Source: Amycolatopsis taiwanensis DSM 45107
GTDB taxonomy: Bacteria > Actinomycetota > Actinomycetes > Mycobacteriales > Pseudonocardiaceae
Reading direction: 5' to 3'
DNA: 64,000 nt
Assembly: GCF_000519205.1 (NCBI RefSeq)
Contig: NZ_KI912602.1
Span: forward strand, 94,350 to 158,349
In this document: piece by piece, positions 8,580-16,543 of the stretch
How the letters are laid out: every line of letters begins with the position of its first letter
Position numbering within the stretch: position 1 is the stretch's first letter
Made by a program: the position numbers and the translations under genes
Notes under the pieces: generated by a model
Databases searched by the model: none
Told to the model about the DNA's origin: nothing
What the model saw: only the letters and a program-made list of their open reading frames with translations

Positions 8580-8839
8580 GGGGCCCTCCAGGGTGGGAGG
8601 TGGTGATCGGCTTCACAAGCGAGCGTGCTACGTATGGCGCGCAGGGACAAGTCCGAACGGCCTACCTCTTGCGAGAGAGTCCGCAACTGCGTCGCCAGAG
8701 AGGCAAAATCGCCGATTCTGCGGACCGAACCCGAAACAACGGGCCCTTCGTGCGGACCAAAGTATGGAACCGTCGTGCGGCCGGCGTCCGTACAAATGCG
8801 ACTCGCCCGCGAATTCACGGTGCCGGTCGAAGGCCGGAG

Positions 8840-9952
8840 TCAGGCGTGGATGCGGCCGGACAGGTCGGTGAGCCGCTTCCCGCCACCGCCCCAGCGCAGC
8901 GCGATCATCTCGGCCGCGATCGAGACCGCGGTCTCCTCGGGGGTGCGCGCGCCCAGATCCAGCCCGATCGGCGAGGACAGCCGGGACAGCTCCTCCTCGG
9001 TGAGCCCCTCGGCGCGCAGGCGCTCCAGCCGGTCGACGTGCGTGCGACGTGACCCCATCGCGCCGATGTACCCGACGTCCAGCCGCAACGCCACTTCCAG
9101 CAGCGGCACGTCGAACTTCGGGTCGTGGGTGAGCACGGCGATCGCCGTGCGGCGGTCGATACGGCCCGCCTCGGCCTCGGCCTTGAGATAGCGGTGCGGC
9201 CAGTCCACGACCACCTCGTCGGCCTCCGGGAACCGGCTTCTGGTGGCGAACACCGGCCGCGCGTCGCACACCGTCACCTGGTAACCGAGATAGGAACCCA
9301 TGCGCGCCATCGCGGCCGCGAAGTCGATCGCACCGAACACCAGCATGCGCGGCGGTGGCTCGAAGGTGTTGACGAACACCGACATGCCCTCGCCCCGGCG
9401 CTCGCCCTCGAGCCCGTAGTGCAGGGTGCCCGTCCGGCCGGTGGCCAGCAGCCCGCGCGCGTCGTCGACGACCGCCGCGTCGATCCGGTCCGTGCCGAGC
9501 GTGCCGGCCGTGCGGTCGGTCCACACGATCATGTGCCGGCCCAGCCGCTGGGGGTCGCTGTGCTCGACGACCGTGACCACCGCGACCGGCTCTCCATTGT
9601 GGACGGAGTCCACCACGTCGCCCAGCTCGGGCAGGGTCTGCCGGTCGACCCGCTCGACGTAGACGTCGATGATGCCGCCACAGGTCAGCCCCACCGCGAA
9701 CGCGTCGTCGTCGCTCACCCCGTAGCGCTGGAGCACGGGCGTGGAATCGGCCACGACCTGTTGCGCCAGCTCGTAGACCGCGCCCTCGACGCAGCCGCCC
9801 GACACGCTGCCGACGACCGTGCCGTCCTCCCCGACGAGCATCGCCGCGCCGGGCGCCCGGGGCGCCGACGAGAAGGTGGAAACGACCGTGCCCAGGCCGA
9901 CCGCCTGCCCGTCGGCCCACCGCTTGTAGAGCTCATCCAGTACGTCATGCAT
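8840..9952 (-). CDS. XdhC/CoxF-like molybdenum hydroxylase maturation protein
   Basis: 370 residues. The N-terminal XdhC_CoxI domain shows VVSTFSSAPRAPGAAMLV and VGSVSGGCVEGAVYE. The C-terminal Rossmann-like XdhC domain shows MLVFGAIDFAAAMARMG, VTVCDARPVFATRSRFP, AVLTHDPKFDVPLLEVAL, GYIGAMGSRRTH and SPIGLDLGARTPEETAVSIAAE. Family members bind molybdopterin and aid its sulfuration and insertion into hydroxylases. The ATG at 9950-9952 lies inside the end of coxE (8-base overlap), giving coupled translation. It is upstream of the S-L-M-G genes on the same strand. Confidence 0.88.
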   Translation of the reverse strand: MHDVLDELYKRWADGQAVGLGTVVSTFSSAPRAPGAAMLVGEDGTVVGSVSGGCVEGAVYELAQQVVADSTPVLQRYGVSDDDAFAVGLTCGGIIDVYVERVDRQTLPELGDVVDSVHNGEPVAVVTVVEHSDPQRLGRHMIVWTDRTAGTLGTDRIDAAVVDDARGLLATGRTGTLHYGLEGERRGEGMSVFVNTFEPPPRMLVFGAIDFAAAMARMGSYLGYQVTVCDARPVFATRSRFPEADEVVVDWPHRYLKAEAEAGRIDRRTAIAVLTHDPKFDVPLLEVALRLDVGYIGAMGSRRTHVDRLERLRAEGLTEEELSRLSSPIGLDLGARTPEETAVSIAAEMIALRWGGGGKRLTDLSGRIHA

Positions 9953-11054
9953 CGCGTATCTCCACCAAGAGTCGTTCCAGAGTGGCCAGGCTGTGGCCGG
10001 CCAGCAAACGATCGATGTGCGGCAGCGCCGCGGCGATGCCCGATTGCACCGGGGCGTAGCCGTCGTGCCCCGCATGCGGGTTGACCCAGAACACGGCGTG
10101 CGCGAGGCGTCTCATCCTGGCCAGTTGCTCGCCGAGGAGGCTCGGATCGCCACGCTCCCAGCCGTCGGAGAAGATCGTCACCACCGCCCGCCGCGCGAGG
10201 CCCCGCTGGCCCCAGCGGTCGAGGAACACCCGCAGCGTCTCGCCGAGCCGGGTGCCACCGGCGAAGTCGGCGACGGCCTCCCCCGCCGCGAGCATCGCGC
10301 GTTCCGGGTCCCGCTGCCGGAGCTGGCGGGACACCCTGGTGAGCCGGGTGCCAAGAGTGAACACCTCCACGTCGGACGGGGACCGCCGAACCACGACGTG
10401 CGCGAACCGGAGCAATGCGTCGGCATACGGGCTCATCGAACCGGACACGTCGAGCAGCAGCACGACCCGGCGGGGCCGGTCCGTGGCGCGCCGGCGCGCG
10501 AGCCGGACCGGCTCTCCACCGCCCGCCAGCATCGCACGCAACGTGCGGTCCGGGTCGAGTGCGCCGCGCCGCGCCGGACGTTGCCGCAGCGACCGCCGGG
10601 TCGGCATCTCCGGGCGTAGCACGGCCAGCAGTTCCCGGAGATGCCGGCGTTCCGCGGCGGTCAGTTCGGCCAGGTCGCGCTGGCGCAGCACCTCCACGTC
10701 GGTCGCCGCCACCCGCAGTTCGTCGGACTCGGCGCCGGATTCGCTAGCCCGCGCGGACTCCTCGGCCAGCGCGGCCACTCTGGCCTGTTGCCGGCGGTGG
10801 ACGACCGCCGGGGTCGCGCCGGGCGGGGCAGCCGCGAACCACTGGGTGAACGCGTCGTCGTAGCGCGGCAGGTCGTCCGGATCGGCGCACAGGGTCAACC
10901 GCCCGGCCCAGTACAACTGGCCCGTGTCGGTGAGATCAACCCGTTCGACCGCGTCGAGATACGCCTGGACCCGCTGCGGCCCGGCGGGCAGTCCGGCTTC
11001 GCGCAGCGCGGTGGCGAATCCGACCAGGCCGGGCAACGGATCAGAGACGGTCAC
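9945..11054 (-). CDS. coxE: CoxE-like VWA domain protein
   Basis: 369 residues. The N-terminal half is charged and helical; the C-terminal half is a VWA domain with a MIDAS motif at about 202-208 (LLLDVSGSMSPYAD) and later FAGGTRLGETL and IFSDGWERGDP. CoxE partners the MoxR-type ATPase CoxD in maturing the active site of molybdenum hydroxylases. Here coxD lies about 5.5 kb away beyond a foreign-looking block (16544-17413). The gene is first on the minus strand and diverges from a MarR gene whose operator-like palindrome is at 11120. Confidence 0.88.
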   Translation of the reverse strand: MTVSDPLPGLVGFATALREAGLPAGPQRVQAYLDAVERVDLTDTGQLYWAGRLTLCADPDDLPRYDDAFTQWFAAAPPGATPAVVHRRQQARVAALAEESARASESGAESDELRVAATDVEVLRQRDLAELTAAERRHLRELLAVLRPEMPTRRSLRQRPARRGALDPDRTLRAMLAGGGEPVRLARRRATDRPRRVVLLLDVSGSMSPYADALLRFAHVVVRRSPSDVEVFTLGTRLTRVSRQLRQRDPERAMLAAGEAVADFAGGTRLGETLRVFLDRWGQRGLARRAVVTIFSDGWERGDPSLLGEQLARMRRLAHAVFWVNPHAGHDGYAPVQSGIAAALPHIDRLLAGHSLATLERLLVEIRDA

Positions 11055-11119
11055 CCCTCCATTGTTCCTCAGCTGTGCAACCCGCTGCGCTCAACTTTCG
11101 CCGTGCCGAGCGGTGTGTT

Positions 11120-11136
11120 ATGCATGACTCATGCAT
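11120..11136. promoter_or_regulatory. 17-bp palindrome over the MarR start codon
   Basis: ATGCATGA-C-TCATGCAT is a perfect inverted repeat with 8-base arms. Its right arm contains the MarR ATG at 11131. The position fits an autoregulatory MarR operator that could block transcription, or translation of a leaderless message. It also lies 66 bases upstream of the divergent coxE. Confidence 0.6.
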
Positions 11137-11661
11137 GATGGCCGCTTGGAGAACTTGCTCGGCGCGTTGGCGTTGTCCGTCACCGACCTGGCGCTGGCCG
11201 GTGTCACGGCTGCTGCCGGGACGAGCGCCAGCGGAGCGGCGGCACTGGTCGTGCTCTCGACAGCACCGGGGCTGTCGGTGACCGAACTGGGCCGGCGCGT
11301 CGGACTGAGCCAACCGGCGGCGGCCCGGATGGTGGACGCGCTGCAGCGCGCCGGCCTGGTGGAGCGCCATGACACGCCGACCCGGGCGGTGGCGGTCGAG
11401 CTGACCAGGGACGGCATGGCAGCGGCTGAGCACATCTTGGGTGCCCGCGGCGGCCGATTGACCGACTTGACCCGCTCCTTGGAGCCGGCCGAGCGGGTGG
11501 TGCTGGCCGGGCTGCTGGACAAGCTGCTCGCCGGGGTTTATCAGCAGGTGCGCGACGCCGAGCGGGTGTGCCGGCTCTGCGATCGCGCTGCATGCATCGC
11601 CGGCGATCAGGTTTGCCCGATCGGTGCCGCGTGTCGGAAAGCCGCCGGCGACGATGGGTGA
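11131..11661 (+). CDS. MarR family regulator with cysteine-rich C-terminal tail
   Basis: 176 residues. The winged helix spans about 30-105 (LSVTELGRRVGLSQPAAARMVDAL, then LVERHDTPTRAVAVELT). After the usual C-terminal dimer helix, the last 30 residues contain five cysteines: Cys147, 150, 155, 162 and 168 (VCRLCDRAACIAG, VCPIGAACRK). The spacing suggests a metal or Fe-S site, which would make the protein a redox or metal sensor; this is inference. The stop overlaps the EamA transporter start by 8 bases. A perfect palindrome covers its own start codon. Confidence 0.85.
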   Translation: MHDGRLENLLGALALSVTDLALAGVTAAAGTSASGAAALVVLSTAPGLSVTELGRRVGLSQPAAARMVDALQRAGLVERHDTPTRAVAVELTRDGMAAAEHILGARGGRLTDLTRSLEPAERVVLAGLLDKLLAGVYQQVRDAERVCRLCDRAACIAGDQVCPIGAACRKAAGDDG

Positions 11662-12493
11662 ACTGCTCGCGCTCGCCTCGGCAGCCTGTTATGGCCTGTC
11701 CGACTTCGCCGGCGGCTTACTTTCCCGTCGAGCGTCCTTCGTCGCCGTGGCCCTCATCGGCCAGCTCAGCGGTTTGGCACTGGCCTTCGTCGCGGCTGCG
11801 ATCACGACATCGGCCCTTCCCGGGCTTGCCGACCTGGGTTGGGGTGCGGCCTCCGGCGTCGGCACCGGAATCGGGATGATGTTCCTGTTCCGGGGACTGA
11901 GCCGGGGCGCCATGAGCGTGGTGGTGCCGGTCAGCGCGGTCGGCGGGGTCGCACTGCCCGTGCTGGTGGGCGTGACGCTGGGCAGCCGCCCCTCGCCGGT
12001 GACGTGGCTGGGAATCGCACTGACCCTGCCGGCGCTGTGGCTGGTCTCGCACCCCCGCCGCGGCACCGGGCGGCAGGTCGTCCCGGCCATGGCCGACGGG
12101 CTGATCGCCAGCGGCGGGATCGCGCTGCAGTACCTCGCGCTCGCCCAGGCCGGTCCGCACTCGGGACTCTGGCCCGTCGTCGCCGGGCGTGTCACCGCCG
12201 CGGCGACCATCGCCGCGCTTGCCGTGCCCGTGGGCACGGGACTGCGCCTGCGGCTGCCGACCCGCCACACGCTGACCGCCGTCATGACCGGCGGCAGCGC
12301 CGCCCTCGCCCTGGTCTGCTACCTGCTCGCCACTCGAGACCAGCTCATGGTCGTCGCCGTCGTGCTGTCGTCTCTTTACCCCGTGATCCCGGTGCTGCTC
12401 GGTATCGGCGTACTTGGCGAGCGACTGTCCCGGCAACAGATTGCCGGGACAGTCGGCGCCGGATTGGCGATAGCACTCATCGTCGCTGGGTAG
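11654..12493 (+). CDS. EamA (DMT superfamily) transporter
   Basis: 279 residues with about ten hydrophobic helices in two homologous halves, from LLALASAACYGLSDFAGG to IAGTVGAGLAIALIVAG. The second half has the family-typical SSLYPVIPVLLGIGVLGERLS segment. It probably exports a small metabolite. I start at ATG 11654-11656, overlapping the MarR stop by 8 bases; an upstream GTG at 11624 would add 10 residues. Co-transcribed with, and probably controlled by, the cysteine-rich MarR. Substrate unknown. Confidence 0.87.
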   Translation: MGELLALASAACYGLSDFAGGLLSRRASFVAVALIGQLSGLALAFVAAAITTSALPGLADLGWGAASGVGTGIGMMFLFRGLSRGAMSVVVPVSAVGGVALPVLVGVTLGSRPSPVTWLGIALTLPALWLVSHPRRGTGRQVVPAMADGLIASGGIALQYLALAQAGPHSGLWPVVAGRVTAAATIAALAVPVGTGLRLRLPTRHTLTAVMTGGSAALALVCYLLATRDQLMVVAVVLSSLYPVIPVLLGIGVLGERLSRQQIAGTVGAGLAIALIVAG

Positions 12494-12533
12494 CTGCTCC
12501 GGTATTGGTCAGCCCGAGGTGTCCGGATTCGTG

Positions 12534-14042
12534 CTATCCGCGCCCGAACCAGGTCGTGAGCGCGGCTTCCAGACCGGCGGTCCCGCCGTCTTCCCGCGCC
12601 CATGCGACGTGCCCGTCGGGACGGATCAGCACCCCGGTCAGGTCCGCATGCGTACCGCACTTGGTGGTCAGCACGCTGACCCGCTCGGACCAGCCCCCGG
12701 CGATTTCCCGAAGCTCCGCGGAATCCGCCAGATCGAGCAGCAGTGGCTTGCCGTCCTGCAGCCGTTCGCCGAGCCGGCCTCCGTCGGCGAATTCGAAGTC
12801 GGGCGCGCCGCGGCCGACGAGATCGTGCTCGCCCTCCATGGGATACCGGTGCAGCACGCCGGACAGCTTCTTCGCCAGATACGTCGAACCGTCCGCGGTC
12901 TCCAACAGGTCGGTGACCACCTGCTGCAGCGCGCGTGTCCGCGGGTCGGTGCGCATCAGCGCCACCTGCGCGCGGTTCCATTCCAGCACCCATTCACCGA
13001 TCGGATGCCTTTCGGTGGTGTAGGTGTCGAGCAGGTTTTCCGGCGCCCAGCCCTGGATCGTCGCGGCCAGCTTCCAGCCGAGGTTGACCGCGTCGCCGAT
13101 GCCGAGATTGAGCCCCTGCCCGCCGAACGGCGAGTGAACGTGCGCCGCATCCCCAGCGAGAAGCACCCGTCCCTTGCGGTAAGTCGTGGTCTGGCGCGCG
13201 TTGTCCGTGAAGCGGGTCGCGGTCTTGACCTCCGTGACCGTGACGTCCACTCCGGACACTCGGCGGATGCTTCCCTCGATCTCCGCCGCGGTGATCGGGG
13301 CCTCGCGGTCGGCGGGTGGGCCATCGAACTCCACCGTGAGAATCCGGCCCGGTACGGGACCGTGCACGAAGACACCGGTGTCCGTCCGGTTCCAGCCAGT
13401 GGGCAGGTTCTCCCCACCCGTCATTTCCACGAGCGCCTGGCGTCCGGTGATTTCCGGATCCGTGCCCGGGAAATCGAACCCGGCGTTCTTGCGCACGAGG
13501 CTCCGGCCGCCGTCGCAGCCGACCAGCCACCCTGCCCGCACGGTCTCGTCGCCGAGATGCACGGTGACCCCGGCATCGTCGGCGTCGAAACCCGTCACCT
13601 CGATGCCGCGGCGCACCTCGACCCCCAACTCGGCGGCTTTCTGACCGAGCACCAGCTCGATCACCTGCTGGGGCACGACGAGGAGCGACGTGGCGGGCCC
13701 GGCGTCTCGGAAGGCTGGGTCGGCGAAGTCGACCTTGCCGCTGCCTATCATGATCCCGGCGAAGTGCCCCACCGGCACCACCGGCCGCTCCTGGCCGGAT
13801 CGTTGTTTCAAAAACGCCTTCATCTGCTCGAACGCCTGGCGTTGATACTCCTCGATCACCGGGAGCAGGCCGCGCCGGTACAGCGCTTCGGCAGTGGGCA
13901 GGTTGATCGAGCCCGCCTTGACCGTCGGGTCTATTTCGGACAGTCGCTCGACGACCAGCACATCGACGCCGGCCAAGCTCAGTTCGCAGGCCAGCATCAG
14001 GCCCACCGGTCCGCCCCCGGAGATCACCACATCCTTGTTCAT
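12534..14042 (-). CDS. FAD-dependent aromatic monooxygenase (PheA/TfdB family)
   Basis: 502 residues, a group A flavoprotein monooxygenase. The Rossmann motif is VVISGGGPVGLMLACEL at the N-terminus, the DG motif is WLVGCDGGRSLVRK, and the GD motif is RVLLAGDAAHVHSPFGGQG. A thioredoxin-like C-terminal domain follows. Such enzymes hydroxylate phenols, polyketides or antibiotics such as rifamycins; the substrate cannot be read here. I prefer ATG 14040-14042 to the GTG at 14049-14051 because a promoter with TTGACC and TAGAGT spaced by 18 ends where a leaderless ATG would begin. It diverges from a TetR gene, its probable regulator. Confidence 0.88.
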   Translation of the reverse strand: MNKDVVISGGGPVGLMLACELSLAGVDVLVVERLSEIDPTVKAGSINLPTAEALYRRGLLPVIEEYQRQAFEQMKAFLKQRSGQERPVVPVGHFAGIMIGSGKVDFADPAFRDAGPATSLLVVPQQVIELVLGQKAAELGVEVRRGIEVTGFDADDAGVTVHLGDETVRAGWLVGCDGGRSLVRKNAGFDFPGTDPEITGRQALVEMTGGENLPTGWNRTDTGVFVHGPVPGRILTVEFDGPPADREAPITAAEIEGSIRRVSGVDVTVTEVKTATRFTDNARQTTTYRKGRVLLAGDAAHVHSPFGGQGLNLGIGDAVNLGWKLAATIQGWAPENLLDTYTTERHPIGEWVLEWNRAQVALMRTDPRTRALQQVVTDLLETADGSTYLAKKLSGVLHRYPMEGEHDLVGRGAPDFEFADGGRLGERLQDGKPLLLDLADSAELREIAGGWSERVSVLTTKCGTHADLTGVLIRPDGHVAWAREDGGTAGLEAALTTWFGRG

Positions 14043-14106
14043 GGAGCCCACTCTAGCGTCGAAACTTTTACCGGGTCAATGTTTTGAGTGAGTATAAGAT
14101 GAGCGG
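14043..14106. promoter_or_regulatory. Divergent, apparently leaderless promoters of the monooxygenase and TetR genes
   Basis: On the minus strand TTGACC (14074-14079) and TAGAGT (14050-14055) are 18 bases apart and end 8 bases before the monooxygenase ATG. On the plus strand TATAAG (14093-14098) lies 8 bases before the TetR GTG. Neither gene has a good Shine-Dalgarno sequence, so both transcripts may be leaderless. No long palindrome is present. Confidence 0.5.
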
Positions 14107-14724
14107 GTGGTGAAGCAGGGCTTGCGAGAGCAGAAGAAGCAGGAGACCCGGCGGACGATCGCGAACATCGCGACCGGCCTGTTCTTCCGGTACGGCTTCG
14201 ACAACGTCACCGTCGCCGACATCGCGGAGGCGGCCGGGGTCTCGAAGATGACCGTGTTCAACTACTTCCCGCGCAAGGAAGACCTGTTCCTCGACCGGCA
14301 CGCGGACCGGCTACGCGACCTGGAAATGGCCATCCGGGAACGGGATCCCGCAGAGTCCGTGATCTCCGCGATGCGCCGGTACCACCAGGAACTGCTCGCT
14401 GCACAGCACCCGCTCTCGGGTGCGATCGAGGGGGCACGTCCGTTCTTTCAAGTCGTCCGGTCGAGCCCCGCCCTGATCAGCCGCACGTACGAGCATCAAC
14501 ACGAAATCCGGGACATGCTGGCCGACGTCCTCGCCGAGGAGATGGCCGACCGGGCACCGGCGGAACTTCTCGCGGCCCTGCTCACCGCGACGATTTACGC
14601 GATCTTCGACCGGGCGGTGAACCGTATCCTCGCAGGAGAGGACGTCGCCGACGTCCGGCGCGAGCAGACCGATTTCATCGACCGTGCCTTCGATCTGCTC
14701 GAACACGGCGTCGCCGGGATCTGA
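14107..14724 (+). CDS. TetR family regulator
   Basis: 205 residues. The HTH spans about 15-62 (RRTIANIATGLFFRYGFDNVTVADIAEAAGVSK then MTVFNYFPRKEDLFLDR, both in order). The C-terminal half is a TetR ligand domain without recognisable substrate motifs. GTG start with TATAAG 8 bases upstream. Divergent from the FAD monooxygenase, which it likely represses. A 21-base tandem repeat array begins 14 bases after its stop. Confidence 0.88.
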   Translation: MVKQGLREQKKQETRRTIANIATGLFFRYGFDNVTVADIAEAAGVSKMTVFNYFPRKEDLFLDRHADRLRDLEMAIRERDPAESVISAMRRYHQELLAAQHPLSGAIEGARPFFQVVRSSPALISRTYEHQHEIRDMLADVLAEEMADRAPAELLAALLTATIYAIFDRAVNRILAGEDVADVRREQTDFIDRAFDLLEHGVAGI

Positions 14725-14738
14725 CCGGCCCTGCCCCG

Positions 14739-14882
14739 CGCGTGTCCCCGCCCCAGGACGCCGTGTCCCCGGTTCAGGACGCCATGTTCCCGCTTCAGGA
14801 CGCCATGTCCCCGCTTCAGGACGCCATGTCCCCGCTTCAGGACGCCATGTTCCCGGTTCAGGACGCTATGTTCCCGGTTCAG
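14739..14882 (+). repeat. Tandem repeat array, 21-bp family B, about 6.9 copies
   Basis: Seven contiguous units with no spacers, six of 21 bases (from 14739, 14760, 14781, 14802, 14823 and 14844) and a last one of 18. The consensus is GCCATGTCCCCGCTTCAGGA plus C. Variation is mainly C/T in TGTCCCC/TGTTCCC and CGCTT/CGGTT. It follows the TetR stop and is all in one orientation. Short open frames inside are by-products of the 21-base period. The remaining 164 bases up to the transporter start hold no gene. Confidence 0.9.
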
Positions 14883-15046
14883 CGACCTACCGTCGAAAGC
14901 AACTCGGGCGACAGGACCGAATCCGCCAGCCTCCCGGGACGTGCCGCGGTTTCCCCATAGCGGAAGACTGGGGCGCCAACCTTCACCCAGCCTGGCCTGA
15001 CGTGTTTCCCTGCTTGCACCAGTCGCTGAAGTGAGCGGGAGGACAG

Positions 15047-16414
15047 ATGTCGGCAACGAGGCCGATGGATGCCGTGGCAGAGCTCAAAAGCGCGAAGTTC
15101 GGTCGCTTCCACGCCGTGCTCGTCGTAGGCGTCATGCTGGCCCTGATCTTCGACGGATACGACACGCTGAACCCGTCGTACGTCCTGCACTACACCTTGG
15201 GTCCGTGGCAGCTCAGCCACGGCGCGGCCGGTTTCATGGTGTCTGCGGGGCTGATCGGTTTCGGGATAGGCGCGGTCGCGCACGGGCCGCTCGCCGATCG
15301 GATCGGTCGCCGCCCCGTGCTGCTCACCGCCCTGTTCTCCGCCGGCGTGCTGAGCCTGCTCACCGCGACCATGGCGACCGGCTTCATTTCGTTCGTGCTG
15401 CTCCGCTTCCTGACCGGGCTGTTCCTCGGGGTGATCTTGCCGCTGGGCACCGCGTTCATCAACGAGTTCGCCCCGGCACGCTCGGCCAACCGGGTTGTCG
15501 CCGTGACGGTGGCGGGATACACCCTGGGTGGCGTTCTCGCGTCCCTGATCGGGATCTATTTCACGCCCGTGCACGGCTGGCCCGTTCTTTACTGGATCGG
15601 CGCGGCCTCTGCTGTACTGGCTGTGCTGCTCATTCCGGTGTTGCCCGAATCCGTGCAGTTCGACGTGTTGCGGGGGCGGCACGAAAACGTAGCGCGCACG
15701 CTGGCCAAGCTCAATCGCGGCCGGTCGTACGACGGTGTCCGGTTCATCCAGCCCCGCGAGCGCGCGTCCGCACGGGAGATGATCGCCACGGTCGTGAATC
15801 CTCACTTCCGCCGCACAAGCATCGGGCTGTGGGTATGTGCCTTTCTGACCCTCTTCTGCATCTACGGGCTTTCCGGCTGGCTGCCTTCGGTTATGGAGAG
15901 CCGGGGCAACGGTTTCGCCGCGTCGTTCCTGTTCCTCACGATCCTGCAACTGGCCGGGATCGCGGGCGGCCTCACTGTTGCCGTGGTATGTGACCGTCGC
16001 GATGGGAACATGGCCGCCGGCCTGGTCGTGCTGATGGTCATCGCGACCGTGGCCATGGCACTGGTCGGGTTCGGAGGCGGTTCGGTGCTGCCGCTCGTGT
16101 GCACCGCGTTGGCCGGCTTCGGCATCATCGGCGGACAGTCGGTGCTGAACACGTTGTCGGCACAGACTTATCCGGTCCATCTCAGAAGCACGGGCACCGG
16201 CATGATGTTCGGGGTCGGGCGCATCGGCGGCATCCTCGGCCCGTACCTGATCGGCTGGCTGCTCGACTGGACCGGGGGCGCCACGAACGCGGTGTTCATC
16301 GCGATCGTGGTCGCCACCGTGGCGGCCGCGATCGGCGGCGGCGCGCTGATCGTGTTCCGCCGCGAACTCACTCGGCAGCGAGGAGAGCGCGAGTCCCACA
16401 TTCCCGTCGTGTGA
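15047..16414 (+). CDS. MFS transporter, aromatic acid:H+ symporter (AAHS) type
   Basis: 455 residues, 12 predicted helices. The first helix has LALIFDGYDTLNPSYVL, matching the DGYD/DGFD signature of aromatic-acid symporters (PcaK, BenK). The loop 2-3 motif is GPLADRIGRRPVL and the helix 5 region has LGGVLASLIGIYF. GGGAGGACAG precedes the ATG. It probably imports a hydroxylated or carboxylated aromatic, consistent with the pca operon beginning 2 kb downstream on the other strand. The last residues (RESHIPVV) are encoded by the first unit of the repeat array at 16387, so the C-terminus was evidently reshaped by the repeat. Confidence 0.88.
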   Translation: MSATRPMDAVAELKSAKFGRFHAVLVVGVMLALIFDGYDTLNPSYVLHYTLGPWQLSHGAAGFMVSAGLIGFGIGAVAHGPLADRIGRRPVLLTALFSAGVLSLLTATMATGFISFVLLRFLTGLFLGVILPLGTAFINEFAPARSANRVVAVTVAGYTLGGVLASLIGIYFTPVHGWPVLYWIGAASAVLAVLLIPVLPESVQFDVLRGRHENVARTLAKLNRGRSYDGVRFIQPRERASAREMIATVVNPHFRRTSIGLWVCAFLTLFCIYGLSGWLPSVMESRGNGFAASFLFLTILQLAGIAGGLTVAVVCDRRDGNMAAGLVVLMVIATVAMALVGFGGGSVLPLVCTALAGFGIIGGQSVLNTLSAQTYPVHLRSTGTGMMFGVGRIGGILGPYLIGWLLDWTGGATNAVFIAIVVATVAAAIGGGALIVFRRELTRQRGERESHIPVV

Positions 16415-16543
16415 GTCCCACATTCCCGTCCTGCGAGTCCCACATTCCCGTCTACCGGAATGTGGGACTCACGCGACCTGAGCGTGGGACTCGCGCGACC
16501 TGAGCGTGGGACTCGCGCTACCTGAGCGTGGGACTCGCGCTGA
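16387..16543. repeat. Family A repeat array with central inversion (bidirectional hairpin)
   Basis: Three direct 22-base units (core GCGAGTCCCACATTCCCGTC) at 16387-16452 are followed by four units in reverse complement (core GTGGGACTCGCG). The innermost pair forms a perfect 14-base stem (16435-16448 with 16457-16470) around an 8-base loop. The array starts inside the AAHS transporter gene and stops at the coxD stop codon, so it fills the whole convergent junction. It may act as a terminator in both directions; there is no T tract. Confidence 0.85.

Noticed and set aside
5599..8616. Single 1005-residue fusion of hydroxylase large and small subunit regions
   Set aside because: The extra N-terminal part is the small-subunit gene read in the wrong frame; the small subunit itself is intact in its own frame with all cysteines.
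14742..14960. Protein of SPLQDAM-type repeats in the 14739 array
   Set aside because: Open frame results from the 21-base period; all three frames are largely open and there is no ribosome site.
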